Of a stretch of DNA of 64,000 nt, positions 55,018-64,000 are shown one piece after another (within the stretch, counting starts at the first letter, position 1; each line of letters starts with the position of its first letter). The stretch is from contig NZ_JAPPUY010000005.1 of assembly GCF_026712245.1 (NCBI RefSeq), forward strand, positions 124,001-188,000, given 5' to 3'. Below the pieces are notes generated by a model that was not told where the DNA came from, searched no databases, and was given only the letters and a program-made list of their open reading frames with translations. Both the position numbers and the translations under genes were made by a program. This DNA is from Roseateles hydrophilus. Lineage in GTDB: Bacteria; Pseudomonadota; Gammaproteobacteria; Burkholderiales; Burkholderiaceae_C.

Positions 55018-56739
55018 TCAGGACTGCTGGCGGGTCAGCGACTTGCGGATCAGCGCCGCATCGCGCAGCCGTTGTGCCGAGCCGTCGGCGTCCAGCAGCA
55101 CGACGGTGATGGGCCGTTTGCCGTTGAGCATGCGCATGGCCAGGCAGCGGCCGGCTTCCTCCGTGTAGCCGGTCTTGGAGACACGGATGTTCCAGCCCTT
55201 GGCCCCCACCAGCCGGTTGGTGTTGCGCAGCTCGCGGGTGCGGCCGTCCACCGGCACCTTGGCCTGCTTGGCGCTGGTGATGCGCTCGATCTCGCGGTAA
55301 CGCGCGGCCGCGGCGGTGATGACGGCCATCTCGCTGGCCGTGGAGGTGTTGGCCGGCGACAGGCCGGTGGCCTCGGCGATGGAGGTGCGGCGCAGCCCCA
55401 GCGCGCGCACCTTGGCATTGACCGCCTTCACGAAGCCGGCCTCGCCGCCAGGGAAGTTGCGCGCGAGCGCCGAGGCGGCGCGGTTCTCCGACGAGATCAG
55501 CGCCATCTCCAGCGCCGCCTGGCGCGACATCTGCGTGCCCACGCGCACCTTGGAGCGGCTGTGCTTGAGCGTGTCGACGTCGTCGCTGGTGATGCGCAGC
55601 TTCTCGTTGGGGTCCAGCTTGGCGTCCAGCACCACCATGGCGGTCAGCAGCTTGGTCAGCGAGGCGATGGGCACGACGGCATCGGCGTTGCGCGCCATCA
55701 GCACCTCGCCGGTGGCGTCGTCCACCACCACCACATGCTTGGCGTTCACCGGCAGGCGCAACTCCTGCGGTGCGGGTGCGGCCTTGGCGGCGGGCGCCGG
55801 CTCGGCCGGCACGGGTGTGTCGCGGCCCTTGGCCTGCACGACGAAGCTGGTGGCTGCGATCAGCAGCGCCGGCAGCGCCAGCTTCCAGCCCGTGGCCTGC
55901 GGTCGCGGTGCCAGCAGGCGCTCGATGCGGCGCAGCAGATCACCGCCGCGCGCGGCCATGGCCAGGGCCGGGGCCTCACCGGTGGGCAGCTCGCTGAGCG
56001 CGTGCAGCGCCCGGGCCAGCCGGCGCCCGCCGTCGGCCTGGCCCAGCAGCTCGGCCGAGATCTCGTCTGCCACCAACTCGCGCTCGCTGCGCAGGCGGGC
56101 CGACAGCCACCACACCACAGGGTGGAAGAACAGCAGCGCCTCGACGACGCTTTGCAGCAGGTTGGCGGCGTAGTCCCAGCGCCGTACATGGGCCAGTTCG
56201 TGGGCGAGCAGGGCTTCCAGCAGGTCCACGGGCAGGCGGCTCAGCAGCGCGGCCGGCAGCAGCACGGAGGGCTTGAGCACGCCCAGCGCCACCGGGCCGT
56301 CCAGCTCGGGCAGCAGCCGCAGCGCCACGGGGCGGCGCAGGCCCAGCCGCCGGGCGAGGGCGTCCAGCCGCGCCTGCCACTCGGCCGGGGCCGGCGTGGC
56401 GCGGCGGCGCGCGCGGCCCACCCAGGCCAGGCCCAGCGCCAGGCGCGCCAGCATCAGGCTCGTGCCCAGTGCCCAGGCGGCCACCAGCGCGGGCATCTGC
56501 GAGGCCAGCGGCAGCTCACCGGCGATCTCGACCTCGGCCGGCGCCAGGTCCAGGCATTGCGCCAGCGGCAGTACCAGGCACAGGCCCAGCGCCAGCGCGC
56601 AGACGGCATAGCGCCAGCGCGCCGATGCGCCGCGCAGCAGGGCCAGCAGCAAGGCGGCCACGGCGCCGACGACGGCGCCCTGCCAGACGAAGTTCACCAG
56701 GGCCCAGCCCCAGGCGTTCAATGCGATGGATGCGCTCAT
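55018..56739 (-). CDS. BlaR1-type metalloprotease fused to a D,D-peptidase (S11)
   Basis: A 573-residue fusion. Residues 1-300 are an M56 membrane protease with about four helices and the zinc motif HELAH (180-184) plus SERELVADE. Residues 325-573 are a penicillin-binding S11 domain: SLTK (360-363), SEN (417-419) and KTG (522-524), most like PbpG endopeptidases. Known BlaR1 sensors carry a beta-lactamase-like domain instead, so this variant may sense or cut peptidoglycan. It overlaps the BlaI gene by 4 bases. Confidence 0.82.
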   Translation of the reverse strand: MSASIALNAWGWALVNFVWQGAVVGAVAALLLALLRGASARWRYAVCALALGLCLVLPLAQCLDLAPAEVEIAGELPLASQMPALVAAWALGTSLMLARLALGLAWVGRARRRATPAPAEWQARLDALARRLGLRRPVALRLLPELDGPVALGVLKPSVLLPAALLSRLPVDLLEALLAHELAHVRRWDYAANLLQSVVEALLFFHPVVWWLSARLRSERELVADEISAELLGQADGGRRLARALHALSELPTGEAPALAMAARGGDLLRRIERLLAPRPQATGWKLALPALLIAATSFVVQAKGRDTPVPAEPAPAAKAAPAPQELRLPVNAKHVVVVDDATGEVLMARNADAVVPIASLTKLLTAMVVLDAKLDPNEKLRITSDDVDTLKHSRSKVRVGTQMSRQAALEMALISSENRAASALARNFPGGEAGFVKAVNAKVRALGLRRTSIAEATGLSPANTSTASEMAVITAAAARYREIERITSAKQAKVPVDGRTRELRNTNRLVGAKGWNIRVSKTGYTEEAGRCLAMRMLNGKRPITVVLLDADGSAQRLRDAALIRKSLTRQQS

Positions 56740-57119
56740 GCGGCGTCATCTCCTTTCGGGGCCAGCAGCTGGCGGATCTCCGCGCGCTCCTTGGCACTGA
56801 CATGGTTCTTGAGGGCCGCCAGCACCAGCGCCTTGCCCGAGCCCGCGAAGGCCTTGGCGATGAAGTCCTTCACCAGCGACTGCTGCAGCTTGTCCTGCGC
56901 CTGCGCGGGCGCATAACGCTGGGGGCGTTGGCTTTCGTCGCGGGTCAGCAGGCCTTTGCCGTGCATCACCTGCAGCTGGCGCAGCACAGTGGCGTAGGTG
57001 GCGTCGGGGCGCTCGGGCAGCAAAGCCTCGTGCACGGTCTTGGCGTCGGCCGGGCCCAGCTGCCACAGCACACGCAGCAGGTCCAGCTCGGCGGCCGTGG
57101 GATGGGTGGGGGCTGACAT
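56736..57119 (-). CDS. BlaI/MecI-family transcriptional repressor
   Basis: A 127-residue winged-helix repressor. TAAELDLLRVLWQLGPADAKTVHEAL and ATYATVLRQLQVMHGKGLLTRDE are the family core. The protease-cleavage site expected in BlaI (Asn-Phe) is not obvious. A 48-bp dyad lies directly upstream. By analogy it represses its own operon, including the BlaR1-type protease and the oxidase. Confidence 0.85.
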   Translation of the reverse strand: MSAPTHPTAAELDLLRVLWQLGPADAKTVHEALLPERPDATYATVLRQLQVMHGKGLLTRDESQRPQRYAPAQAQDKLQQSLVKDFIAKAFAGSGKALVLAALKNHVSAKERAEIRQLLAPKGDDAA

Positions 57120-57122
57120 GTG

Positions 57123-57170
57123 TTCAGAATAGATGTTCTAGAACGATTTGTCTAGAACAAATATTCTGAA
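57123..57170. promoter_or_regulatory. 48-bp dyad, probable BlaI-type operator
   Basis: Two 9-base blocks on each side are perfectly inverted: TTCAGAATA and TGTTCTAGA on the left, TCTAGAACA and TATTCTGAA on the right, around an 8-base AT-rich centre (ACGATTTG) and with 2-base spacers. The inner TGTTCTAGAAC resembles BlaI/CopY half-sites (TACA/TGTA-like). It ends 3 bases before the repressor ATG, so bound protein would block transcription. Confidence 0.75.
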
Positions 57171-57194
57171 GTGCCGGGCGGGCCCCGGCGCGCT

Positions 57195-58115
57195 TCAGCG
57201 GGCGTCCAGCTCGCGGTGGCGGCGCAGCACGTGGCCGTGGTGGCTGAATTGCCGGGCCAGCATCTCCACCAGGTAGACCGAACGGTGCTGGCCACCGGTG
57301 CAGCCGATGGCCACGGTCAGGTAGCTGCGCTGATCGGCCGCGAAGTGCGGCAGCCAGCGCGACAGGAAGCCGGCGATCTGGCCCATCATCATTCCTACCT
57401 CGGGCTGCGCCGCGAGGTAGGCCGCCACCGGCGCGTCGCGCCCGGTCAGCGGGCGCAGCTCGCGGTCGTAGTAGGGGTTGGGCAGCACGCGCACGTCGAA
57501 CACGAAGTCCGCATCGCTGGGCACGCCATGCTTGAACGCAAAGCTCTCGAACACCAGCGTCAGCTTGGTGCCGGCGTTGGGACCCACCAGGTCGCCCAGC
57601 CAGGCGCGCAGCTGCGCCGGGCGCAGCTGGCTGGTGTCGATGACGGTGGACTCGGCCTTGAGCCCGCCCAGCAGTTCGCGCTCCAGCTTGATGGCATCCA
57701 GCAGCAGGCGGTGGCTTTCGGCGGCGGCGGCCGTGCCGTCCAGTCCGCCGAAGGTGGTCTCGCGGTCCTCGCGCAGCGGGTGCGGGCGGCGGGTCTCGGA
57801 GAACCGGCGCATCAGCGCCTCGTTGCTGGCATCCAGGAAGATGGAGCGCACCGGCACGCCGGAGGACCGGAGCTGCTTGAGCAGCGGCAGCATCAGCGGC
57901 AGCGAGCCCGACGAGCGCACGTCCACCGCGATGGCGACGCGCCGCTCGCCGCGCTGTTCTTCCAGCTTCAGGAAGTCCAGCAGCAGCTCGGCCGGCAGGT
58001 TGTCCACGCAGAAATAGCCGGCGTCTTCCAGCGCATGCATGGCCACGGACTTGCCGCCGCCGGACATGCCCGTCAGCAGGACGACGTCGCCCTGAACCTC
58101 GTGTTCCATGGTCAT
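57195..58115 (-). CDS. rapZ: RNase adapter RapZ / nucleotide-binding protein
   Basis: A 306-residue protein: Walker A is TGMSGGGKS (residues 15-23) and the C-terminal [15 protein letters not shown] domain binds small RNAs in enteric bacteria, where it directs glmZ to RNase E. The central AYFCVDNLP is conserved. In Burkholderiales the sRNA target is not settled. It overlaps recN by 4 bases. Confidence 0.94.
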   Translation of the reverse strand: MTMEHEVQGDVVLLTGMSGGGKSVAMHALEDAGYFCVDNLPAELLLDFLKLEEQRGERRVAIAVDVRSSGSLPLMLPLLKQLRSSGVPVRSIFLDASNEALMRRFSETRRPHPLREDRETTFGGLDGTAAAAESHRLLLDAIKLERELLGGLKAESTVIDTSQLRPAQLRAWLGDLVGPNAGTKLTLVFESFAFKHGVPSDADFVFDVRVLPNPYYDRELRPLTGRDAPVAAYLAAQPEVGMMMGQIAGFLSRWLPHFAADQRSYLTVAIGCTGGQHRSVYLVEMLARQFSHHGHVLRRHRELDAR

Positions 58116-59815
58116 GACTTGGCCTTCCTTGGCTTGGCCGTGCTGGTAGAGGCCGCCAACATCTCCTGCGCATGCGCGAGGCTGGTGGACGACAGGCGTT
58201 CACCGCCCAGCATGCGCGCGATCTCGGCCACGCGGGCCTCGCCCGCCACCGGCGCCACGCGGCTGGCGGTGGCGCCATCTTGCAGGCTCTTGGCGACCAC
58301 CAGATGACGATCCGCGCAGGCGGCCACCTGCGGCAGGTGGGTGACGGCCAGCACCTGGCGCTGCCCGTCGGCCGCATGGCCCAGCTGCTTCATGAGCCGG
58401 CCCACGGTCTCGGCCACGGCGCCGCCGATGCCGACGTCGATCTCGTCGAAGATCAGCGTGCCCGGCGCGTGGCCGTGTGTGTTTGCGGCCTGGCTGGTTG
58501 TCACGGCAATGGCCAGCGCGATGCGCGACAGCTCGCCGCCCGAGGCCACCTTGGCCAGCGGCCGTGGTGTGCTGCCGGCATGCCCAGCCACGAGGAACTC
58601 GGCGGACTCGACCCCCCAGCTCTGCGGGCCGTCGGTGGCGTTGAGTGCAATGTCGAACTGGCCGCCGGCCATGCCCAGCTGCTGCATGGCGGCGGTGACG
58701 GCGGCCGCCAGCGCGGGCGCGGCCTGGCGGCGTGCGCGCGTCGCAGCCTGGGCTTGCTGGTCGAAGGCCTGGCGCGCGGTGGCCAGCGCGGCTTCCAGCT
58801 GCGCGGGGTCGCTGGCGGCGTCCAGTGCGGCCAGCTCAGCGCGCCACTGGGCCAGCAGCGCGGGCAGTTCCTCGGGCGGGCGCCGGTAGCGGCGGGCCAG
58901 CGTCATCCACGCCGACACGCGCTCGTCCAGCTCGGCCAGCCGCTCGGGGTCCAGGTCAGCCTTGTGCAGATAGCCGGCCAGCGTGTGGCTGGCGTCGGCC
59001 AGCTGCGCCTGCACATCGCGCAGCGCCTGCACGGCGGGCAGCAGGCGGGCGTCGTGGTCCAGCACGCGTTCCAGTTGGTCCAGCGCCCCGGCGGCCAGCG
59101 ACTGCGCGCTGGGCTCGGCGTCGTCCAGCGCGTCCAGCGCTGACTTCGCCGCATCGATCAGCGACTGACCGTGCGACAGCCGGCCGTGCTCGGCATTCAG
59201 TTCGTCCCACTCACCGTCGGCAGGTGCCAGGCGGTCCAGTTCGGCGATCTGCCAGGCCAGCCGCTCGCGTTCGCGCTGCGCCTCGGCCTGCAGGCCCTGT
59301 GCCTTCTGTAGCGCCTCCAGCGCCTGCTTCCAGGTGGCGTGGGCGCGGGCCAGCGGGGCGGTGTCCAGCCCGGCGAAACCGTCCAGCAGCTCTCGCACGG
59401 CGGCCGGGCGGGTCAGGCCTTGCCAGGCATGCTGGCCGTGGATGTCCAGCAGGTGGTCGGCCAGCTCGCGCAGCTGCGTCAGCGTGGCGCTGCCACCGTT
59501 GATCCACGCGCGGCTTTTGCCCGCGGCGTCGATAACGCGGCGCAGCAGCAGCACGTCGTCGACGTCGAAGCCGGCCTCGTCCAACCAGCCGCGCAGGTGG
59601 GCCGGCGTGTCGAACTCGGCCGTGATCTCGGCCTTGGCCGCGCCCTCGCGGACGACGCCGGCATCACCCCGGCCGCCCAGCGCCAGCTGCAGCGCGTCGA
59701 TGAGGATGGACTTGCCCGCGCCGGTCTCGCCGGTCAGCACGGCAAAGCCGGGCTCGAAGTCGAGCTCCAGCGTGGGAACGATGACGAAATCCTTGAGGCT
59801 GAGATGCCGCAGCAT
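58112..59815 (-). CDS. recN: DNA repair protein RecN
   Basis: A 567-residue SMC-like protein used in double-strand break repair. Walker A is [16 protein letters not shown], Walker B is [12 protein letters not shown], and the signature is [15 protein letters not shown]; between them are the two coiled-coil arms. Length is normal. It follows nadK by 12 bases, as in most betaproteobacteria. Confidence 0.96.
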   Translation of the reverse strand: MLRHLSLKDFVIVPTLELDFEPGFAVLTGETGAGKSILIDALQLALGGRGDAGVVREGAAKAEITAEFDTPAHLRGWLDEAGFDVDDVLLLRRVIDAAGKSRAWINGGSATLTQLRELADHLLDIHGQHAWQGLTRPAAVRELLDGFAGLDTAPLARAHATWKQALEALQKAQGLQAEAQRERERLAWQIAELDRLAPADGEWDELNAEHGRLSHGQSLIDAAKSALDALDDAEPSAQSLAAGALDQLERVLDHDARLLPAVQALRDVQAQLADASHTLAGYLHKADLDPERLAELDERVSAWMTLARRYRRPPEELPALLAQWRAELAALDAASDPAQLEAALATARQAFDQQAQAATRARRQAAPALAAAVTAAMQQLGMAGGQFDIALNATDGPQSWGVESAEFLVAGHAGSTPRPLAKVASGGELSRIALAIAVTTSQAANTHGHAPGTLIFDEIDVGIGGAVAETVGRLMKQLGHAADGQRQVLAVTHLPQVAACADRHLVVAKSLQDGATASRVAPVAGEARVAEIARMLGGERLSSTSLAHAQEMLAASTSTAKPRKAKS

Positions 59816-59827
59816 GGTGAAAGAGAT

Positions 59828-60694
59828 CTAGAGATACCAGCGGAGCTTGCGGCGCAGCGTGGCGTAATAGCTCCAACCCTGGGGATGCAGGAAGCGCACC
59901 TGATGCTGGCTGCGGCGCACGGTGATGGTGTCGCCGTGCAGCAGGCTGGCCAAGCTCTGCATGTCGAAGTTCACCGACGCGTCGCGGCCGGCGACGATCT
60001 CCAGCCGCACCTCGCCGTTGTCGGGCAGCACGATGGGGCGGTTGGACAGCGTGTGTGGCGCGATGGGCGCCAGCAGCCAGCCGGCGATGCTGGGGTGCAT
60101 GATGGGCCCGCCGGCCGACAGCGCATACGCCGTGGAGCCGGTGGGCGACGCGACGATGAGGCCGTCCGCCCGCATGTTGGCCACGAACTGCTCGCCCACC
60201 GACACCTTGAGCTCCACCATGCCCGACGTGCCGCCGCGACTGACGACCACGTCGTTCAGCGCCAGCCCCGAGAAGATGGACTCGCCGTCGCGCAGCACGC
60301 CGCCTTCCAGCATCGCGCGCGACTCGACTTCGTAGTCGCCCGCCAGCACCGGCGCCAGCGACTCGCGCCAGCGCTCGATGGGGATGTCGGTGATAAAGCC
60401 CAGGCGCCCCTGGTTGATGCCCAGCAGCGGCACGCCGTAACGCGCCATCTCGCGGGCAAAACCCAGCATCGTGCCGTCGCCGCCGACGACGACGGCCAGG
60501 TCGCAGGCGCGGCCCAGTTCGTCGTGGGAGAGGGCGTCGTAGCCCGTCATGCCGGTGTTCTGGGCGGTGTCCGCTTCCAGCGAGACATCCAGCCCCTGGC
60601 TGCACAAAAACTGGGCAATTTCTTCCAGCACCGGCTGTATGCCCGGCGCCTGATGCTTGCCCACGATGGCGACATGTCTGAAGCGCTCGGCCAT
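59828..60694 (-). CDS. nadK: NAD kinase
   Basis: A 288-residue enzyme that phosphorylates NAD to NADP. The GGDG motif is [13 protein letters not shown], and the conserved [10 protein letters not shown] and [15 protein letters not shown] segments hold the substrate site. It is divergent from hrcA, with 67 bases between them. Confidence 0.96.
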   Translation of the reverse strand: MAERFRHVAIVGKHQAPGIQPVLEEIAQFLCSQGLDVSLEADTAQNTGMTGYDALSHDELGRACDLAVVVGGDGTMLGFAREMARYGVPLLGINQGRLGFITDIPIERWRESLAPVLAGDYEVESRAMLEGGVLRDGESIFSGLALNDVVVSRGGTSGMVELKVSVGEQFVANMRADGLIVASPTGSTAYALSAGGPIMHPSIAGWLLAPIAPHTLSNRPIVLPDNGEVRLEIVAGRDASVNFDMQSLASLLHGDTITVRRSQHQVRFLHPQGWSYYATLRRKLRWYL

Positions 60695-60761
60695 GCGGCA
60701 AATTACACCACAGGGGTATCGCCCCTACAGGAAGGAAAGGGGGTGTCCATAGAATGACGGC

Positions 60762-61766
60762 ATGCTCGACGAGCGATCCAAATCCCTGCTGAAAACCCTG
60801 GTTGAACGCTACATCGCCGACGGCCAGCCTGTCGGTTCGCGCACGCTGTCCAAGGCCTCCGGGCTGGAGCTCAGCCCCGCGACCATCCGCAACGTGATGG
60901 CCGACCTGGAAGACCTGGGCCTCATCGCCAGCCCGCACACCAGTGCCGGCCGCATCCCGACGCCGCGCGGCTACCGGTTGTTCGTCGACACCATGCTGAC
61001 GGCCCAGCCCGGCCGGCTGGAGCTGGAGGCGCAGCTGCAGCCCGACCAGCCGCAGCGCGTCATCGCCAGCGCGGCGCAACTGCTGTCCAACCTGTCCAGC
61101 TTCGTCGGCGTGGTCACGGCGCCCAAGAAGCCCAGCGTGTTCCACCACATCGAGTTCCTGCGCCTGGGCGAGCGGCGCGTGCTGGTCATCCTGGTGTCGC
61201 CCGATGGCGATGTGCAGAACCGCGTCATCTTCACCGCGCAAGACCTGACCCAAGCCGAACTGGCCGAAGCCAGCAACCGCCTGAATGCCAACTACGCCGG
61301 CCTGACGCTGGAGGCCGTGCGCGAGCGGCTGCGCCACGAGATGGATGCGCTGCGCGGCGAGATCGCCGGCCTGATGAGCGCCGCCGTGCAGGCCGGCACC
61401 GAGGCCATGGCCCAGCAGGACGAGCAGGTCATCGTCTCCGGCGAGCGCAACCTGCTGACTGTGCAGGACTTCAGCCACGACATGGGCAGCCTGCGCCGCC
61501 TGTTCGACCTGTTCGAGCAGAAGACGCAGCTGATGCGCCTGCTGGACACCTCCAGCCGCGCCGAGGGTGTGCGCATCTACATCGGCGGCGAGAGCCAGGT
61601 CGTGCCCTATGAGGAGTTGTCCATCGTGTCGGCGCCCTACGAGGTGGACGGCCAGGTGGTGGGCACGCTGGGCGTCATCGGCCCCACGCGCATGGCCTAC
61701 GACCGCATGATCCAGATCGTCGACATCACCAGTCGCATGGTGGGCCAGGCACTGTCCCAGCGCTGA
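60762..61766 (+). CDS. hrcA: Heat-inducible transcription repressor HrcA
   Basis: A 334-residue repressor of chaperone genes. The winged helix is [18 protein letters not shown] and [19 protein letters not shown], and the C-terminal effector domain ends [21 protein letters not shown] see no CIRCE palindrome in this window, so its targets are elsewhere. It is followed by a tRNA gene. Confidence 0.96.
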   Translation: MLDERSKSLLKTLVERYIADGQPVGSRTLSKASGLELSPATIRNVMADLEDLGLIASPHTSAGRIPTPRGYRLFVDTMLTAQPGRLELEAQLQPDQPQRVIASAAQLLSNLSSFVGVVTAPKKPSVFHHIEFLRLGERRVLVILVSPDGDVQNRVIFTAQDLTQAELAEASNRLNANYAGLTLEAVRERLRHEMDALRGEIAGLMSAAVQAGTEAMAQQDEQVIVSGERNLLTVQDFSHDMGSLRRLFDLFEQKTQLMRLLDTSSRAEGVRIYIGGESQVVPYEELSIVSAPYEVDGQVVGTLGVIGPTRMAYDRMIQIVDITSRMVGQALSQR

Positions 61767-61789
61767 CTAGAATGCGCGGCTCCTCTCGG

Positions 61790-61866
61790 GGGCCGTTAGC
61801 TCAGTTGGTCAGAGCAGAGGACTCATAATCCTTTGGTCATTGGTTCAAGTCCAATACGGCCTACCA
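61790..61866 (+). tRNA. tRNA with CAU anticodon (Met elongator or Ile2)
   Basis: 77 bases with encoded CCA. Acceptor stem GGGCCGT / ACGGCCT pairs with a G-U at 1-72, the D-arm TAGCTCAGTTGGTCAGA and T-loop GGTTCAAGTCC are canonical, and the anticodon loop is CTCATAA. A paired first base excludes initiator tRNA. The D-arm and the UUAGCUCAG start resemble both elongator Met and the lysidine-modified Ile2 tRNA, and I cannot decide between them. Confidence 0.9.
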
Positions 61867-61875
61867 ATCAAACCC

Positions 61876-61911
61876 AGCACAAAGCCAGCTTCGCGAAGCT
61901 GGCTTTGTGCT
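61876..61911 (+). terminator. 36-bp perfect palindrome, terminator of the tRNA
   Basis: Arms AGCACAAAGCCAGCTTCG and CGAAGCTGGCTTTGTGCT abut with no spacer. It begins 10 bases after the tRNA, and TTTG follows. As RNA it would form a 16-bp hairpin with a tight loop, which fits a terminator. Confidence 0.75.
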
Positions 61912-62146
61912 TTGTGGGTGCCGCGCAGGCGCTGTGTAGGCGCATGCGCTCTGCACGACCTGCGTCGGTCGGCGCGTGGCGCGGCCGCAGTGACGCGCCA
62001 CCGCGGCGAAGGTCTGCTTGATGGCGGCGGTGCTGAGACACTGTGGCGCCGCGCAGGTGGCCGGCGGCCACGCGCCAAGCCTGCTGAAAAGCCGAGGCTG
62101 GTGTGCCGCAAGCGCGCCAGCGCCACCCGCCAAGCCAAGGACCGCC

Positions 62147-63367
62147 TTGAACGCTGCTGACATTTCCGCCCCAGGGGCGTTGCCTGCTGCCATCCAGCGC
62201 AGCAACATCGCCCGCCTGACGCTCGCCCAGGCGCTCGCCGGGGCCAATGCCGTGGTTGTGTATGCGATCGGCGCCATCGTTGGCCACACCCTGGCGCCCA
62301 GCAAGATGCTGGCCACCTTGCCGATCTCGATCTTTGTCGTGGGCATGGCCGTCTGCATCTTGCCCAGCGGGGCCATCGCCAGGCGTTACGGGCGGCGCGC
62401 GAGCTTCCTGGTGGGGGCGGGCTGCGGTGTGCTCATCGGGCTGCTGGCGGCGGCTGCCGTGGTGCTGCAGTCCTTCTGGCTGTTCTGTGTGGCCACGTTC
62501 TTTGGCGGTGCGTATGCGGCCGTCGTGTTGTCGTTCAGGTTCGCCGCGGCCGATGGCGTGGCGCCGGCATTGCGCCCACGGGCCTTGTCTTTCGTGATGG
62601 GCGGGGGCGTTGCGGCCGGCGTGTTCGGATCGCAGCTGATCAGTGGCACCGCCGATTGGTGGGCGCCGCACACCTTCGCCGCCACGTTTCTGGCGCAGTC
62701 GGTGGCGGCGGCGTTGTCGGCGGTCGTGCTGTGGGGGGTGAAGCTGCCGATGCCCACGGCTGCCGAGACCGCACAGGGGCGTCCGCTTCGAGAGCTGGCG
62801 GCACAGCCGGCGTTCATCACCGCCGTCATCTGCGGCGCGGTGTCTTACATGCTGATGAACTTCCTCATGACGGCGGCACCGCTGGCCATGCATCTGTGCG
62901 GGCACACGCAGCAGTCATCCACCTTGGGCCTGCAATGGCATGTCATCGCGATGTATGCGCCGAGCTTTTTCACCGGCCGGCTGATCGACCGCTTCGGGGC
63001 GCGGCGCATCGTGCTGGTCGGGCTCGGGCTGATCGGCGCGGCGGTGGCCATCGGCCTGAGCGGCATTGAGGTGGCGCACTTCTGGCTGACGCTGATCCTG
63101 CTGGGCCTAGGCTGGAACTTCGGCTTCGTGGGCGCCTCGGCGCTGGTGCTGGAGTGCCATCGGCCCGAGGAGCGCACGCGGGTGCAGTCGCTGAACGACT
63201 TCCTCGTCTTCGGCACCATGACCGTCGGCTCGTTGGCCTCGGGGGGCTTGCTGGCTGCGTACGACTGGAACACGGTGCTGTGGGTGTCCTGCCTGCCCTT
63301 GGCGCTGGCACTGCTGGCGCTGTCACGCAGCAGTGCGATGCGCGGGGCGCGGTCGCCGGCCCGGTGA
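62147..63367 (+). CDS. MFS transporter of unknown specificity
   Basis: A 406-residue protein with 12 membrane helices. The loop 2-3 motif is AIARRYGRRASFLVGAGCG and TGRLIDRFGARRIVLVGLG is the C-half copy, typical of MFS. TTG is chosen as the start because AAGGA lies 6 bases upstream and the protein then begins just before helix 1; a farther ATG (43 codons) gives a Cys-rich stretch unlike MFS proteins. Substrate unknown. Confidence 0.82.
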   Translation: MNAADISAPGALPAAIQRSNIARLTLAQALAGANAVVVYAIGAIVGHTLAPSKMLATLPISIFVVGMAVCILPSGAIARRYGRRASFLVGAGCGVLIGLLAAAAVVLQSFWLFCVATFFGGAYAAVVLSFRFAAADGVAPALRPRALSFVMGGGVAAGVFGSQLISGTADWWAPHTFAATFLAQSVAAALSAVVLWGVKLPMPTAAETAQGRPLRELAAQPAFITAVICGAVSYMLMNFLMTAAPLAMHLCGHTQQSSTLGLQWHVIAMYAPSFFTGRLIDRFGARRIVLVGLGLIGAAVAIGLSGIEVAHFWLTLILLGLGWNFGFVGASALVLECHRPEERTRVQSLNDFLVFGTMTVGSLASGGLLAAYDWNTVLWVSCLPLALALLALSRSSAMRGARSPAR

Positions 63368-63388
63368 GCCCGGCGGCCGGCCGTCGGT

Positions 63389-64000
63389 TCACTTCACCCG
63401 CTGCGCGGCCAGTTCGGCGCGGAGCTTCTCGGCCTGATCCTCAAAGCGCACGGCGGTCAGTCCCAGGATGGGGTCGTCCAGCAGCGCGGTGTCCAGCGTG
63501 GAGCGGCCGGCGTAGCGCTGCACCAGCGCCTGGCCGAGGGCGTGCAGCTGGCGGTTCTTGGCCTCGGCGTCGGCCAGCGCCTGGGTGCTGCGCTCCAGCA
63601 ACTGCACCAGGGTCTGGTTGGCCTGCTGGCGGGCCTGGCTGTCCTGGCGGCTGGCGAGCAGCTGCTGTTGCAACGCCTGCTCGCGCTCGCCCGCCTGGGC
63701 CTGGCTTTGTTGCAGGGATTCCTTGGCAGCCTGCAGCTGGGCGCGCAGGGCGTCCAGCTCGGTGTCGCGGGCCTTGAGCTTCACGGCGTTGCCGGCGATG
63801 AGCGCGCGTGCGGCGGCTGCGTCCTGCCTGGCGCGGGCCCCCTCGGCTTCGGCCTTGGCCTTGTCGGCCTGCAGGCTGCTGTGCTGCTCCTGTGCGGCGC
63901 GCAGCGCGGCCTGGGCGCGGCGCAGGGCTTCGCGTTCCTTGGAGGGCTTGGCGTCCTGGGCCTGCGCGGTGAGGCTGGCAACGGCCAACAGGGCGATGGC
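63389..64000 (-). CDS. Exported coiled-coil protein (5' end outside the window)
   Basis: Partial gene: the frame is open to the window edge and a signal sequence (ending LTAQAQ) is already visible, so only the first few codons are missing. The 195 visible residues are dominated by a long charged coiled coil (about residues 15-150: repeated Ala-Gln-Glu-Lys heptads) with a short C-terminal domain (ALVQRYAGRSTLDTALLDD). Family not recognised; a periplasmic scaffold is likely. Confidence 0.65.
   Translation of the reverse strand, partial: AIALLAVASLTAQAQDAKPSKEREALRRAQAALRAAQEQHSSLQADKAKAEAEGARARQDAAAARALIAGNAVKLKARDTELDALRAQLQAAKESLQQSQAQAGEREQALQQQLLASRQDSQARQQANQTLVQLLERSTQALADAEAKNRQLHALGQALVQRYAGRSTLDTALLDDPILGLTAVRFEDQAEKLRAELAAQRVK

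Noticed and set aside
60695..60761. CIRCE heat-shock operator next to hrcA
   Set aside because: The 67-base gap lacks the TTAGCACTC-type inverted repeat.
61876..61911. Attachment site of an integrated element at the tRNA
   Set aside because: No integrase, no second copy of the tRNA 3' end downstream in the window and no compositional island; a terminator explains it better.

Overview
The window looks like chromosomal DNA of a GC-rich betaproteobacterium of the order Burkholderiales, most likely in the Roseateles/Pelomonas/Rubrivivax neighbourhood. I infer this from the very high GC, the short (HisZ-dependent) form of HisG, and familiar betaproteobacterial gene orders: bolA-hisGDCBHAF, tpr-lolB-ispE-tRNA-Gln-prs-rplY-pth, mutM-mutY and rapZ-recN-nadK beside hrcA. 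No integrase, transposase, prophage or CRISPR array was seen. Coding density is very high and no gene-free stretch exceeds 300 bases.

Layout. 0-4 kb: a small secreted protein, a TPR protein with a TetR regulator, and a divergent two-gene ABC-2 exporter. 3.8-16.5 kb: a long minus-strand stress/detoxification cluster running from a response regulator and a propeller-type hybrid-length sensor kinase through a Tat-exported alpha/beta hydrolase, catalase, isochorismatase-like hydrolase, XapX protein, amidohydrolase, DoxX protein, MFS exporter, Dps and a DUF2789 protein. 16.5-17.9 kb: a convergent pair of regulators that look like a decayed two-component system. 18.1-26.4 kb: bolA and a histidine operon (hisG, D, C, B, H, A, F) that carries a periplasmic binding protein, a VapBC-type toxin-antitoxin pair and a secreted protein between his genes; hisI and hisE are not in the window. 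26.4-30.2 kb: an orphan protein, rsmD, coaD, a ferredoxin and a membrane acyltransferase.

30.2-44 kb, minus strand: the cobalamin locus. A B12 riboswitch with a visible terminator precedes btuB, cobU, btuF, btuC, btuD and cobO, followed by an AAA ATPase/HNH nuclease pair resembling the Septu (PtuA/PtuB) anti-phage system, then cbiB, cobD, cobQ and a secreted S1/P1 nuclease. The defence pair overlaps cbiB by 4 bp, so it is wired into the vitamin operon. This is the most interesting arrangement in the window.

44-52 kb: pth, rplY, prs, tRNA-Gln, ispE, lolB, a large TPR protein, and divergent mutM-mutY. 52-57 kb: a chemoreceptor ending in a CheR-type pentapeptide, then a three-gene minus-strand unit: BlaI-type repressor behind a 48-bp dyad operator, a fusion of a BlaR1-type membrane metalloprotease with a D,D-peptidase, and a Tat-exported D-amino-acid-oxidase-like flavoprotein whose motif order is circularly permuted. 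57-64 kb: rapZ, recN, nadK, divergent hrcA, a CAU-anticodon tRNA followed by a 36-bp perfect palindrome, an MFS transporter and the 3' part of a coiled-coil exported protein that runs off the window.
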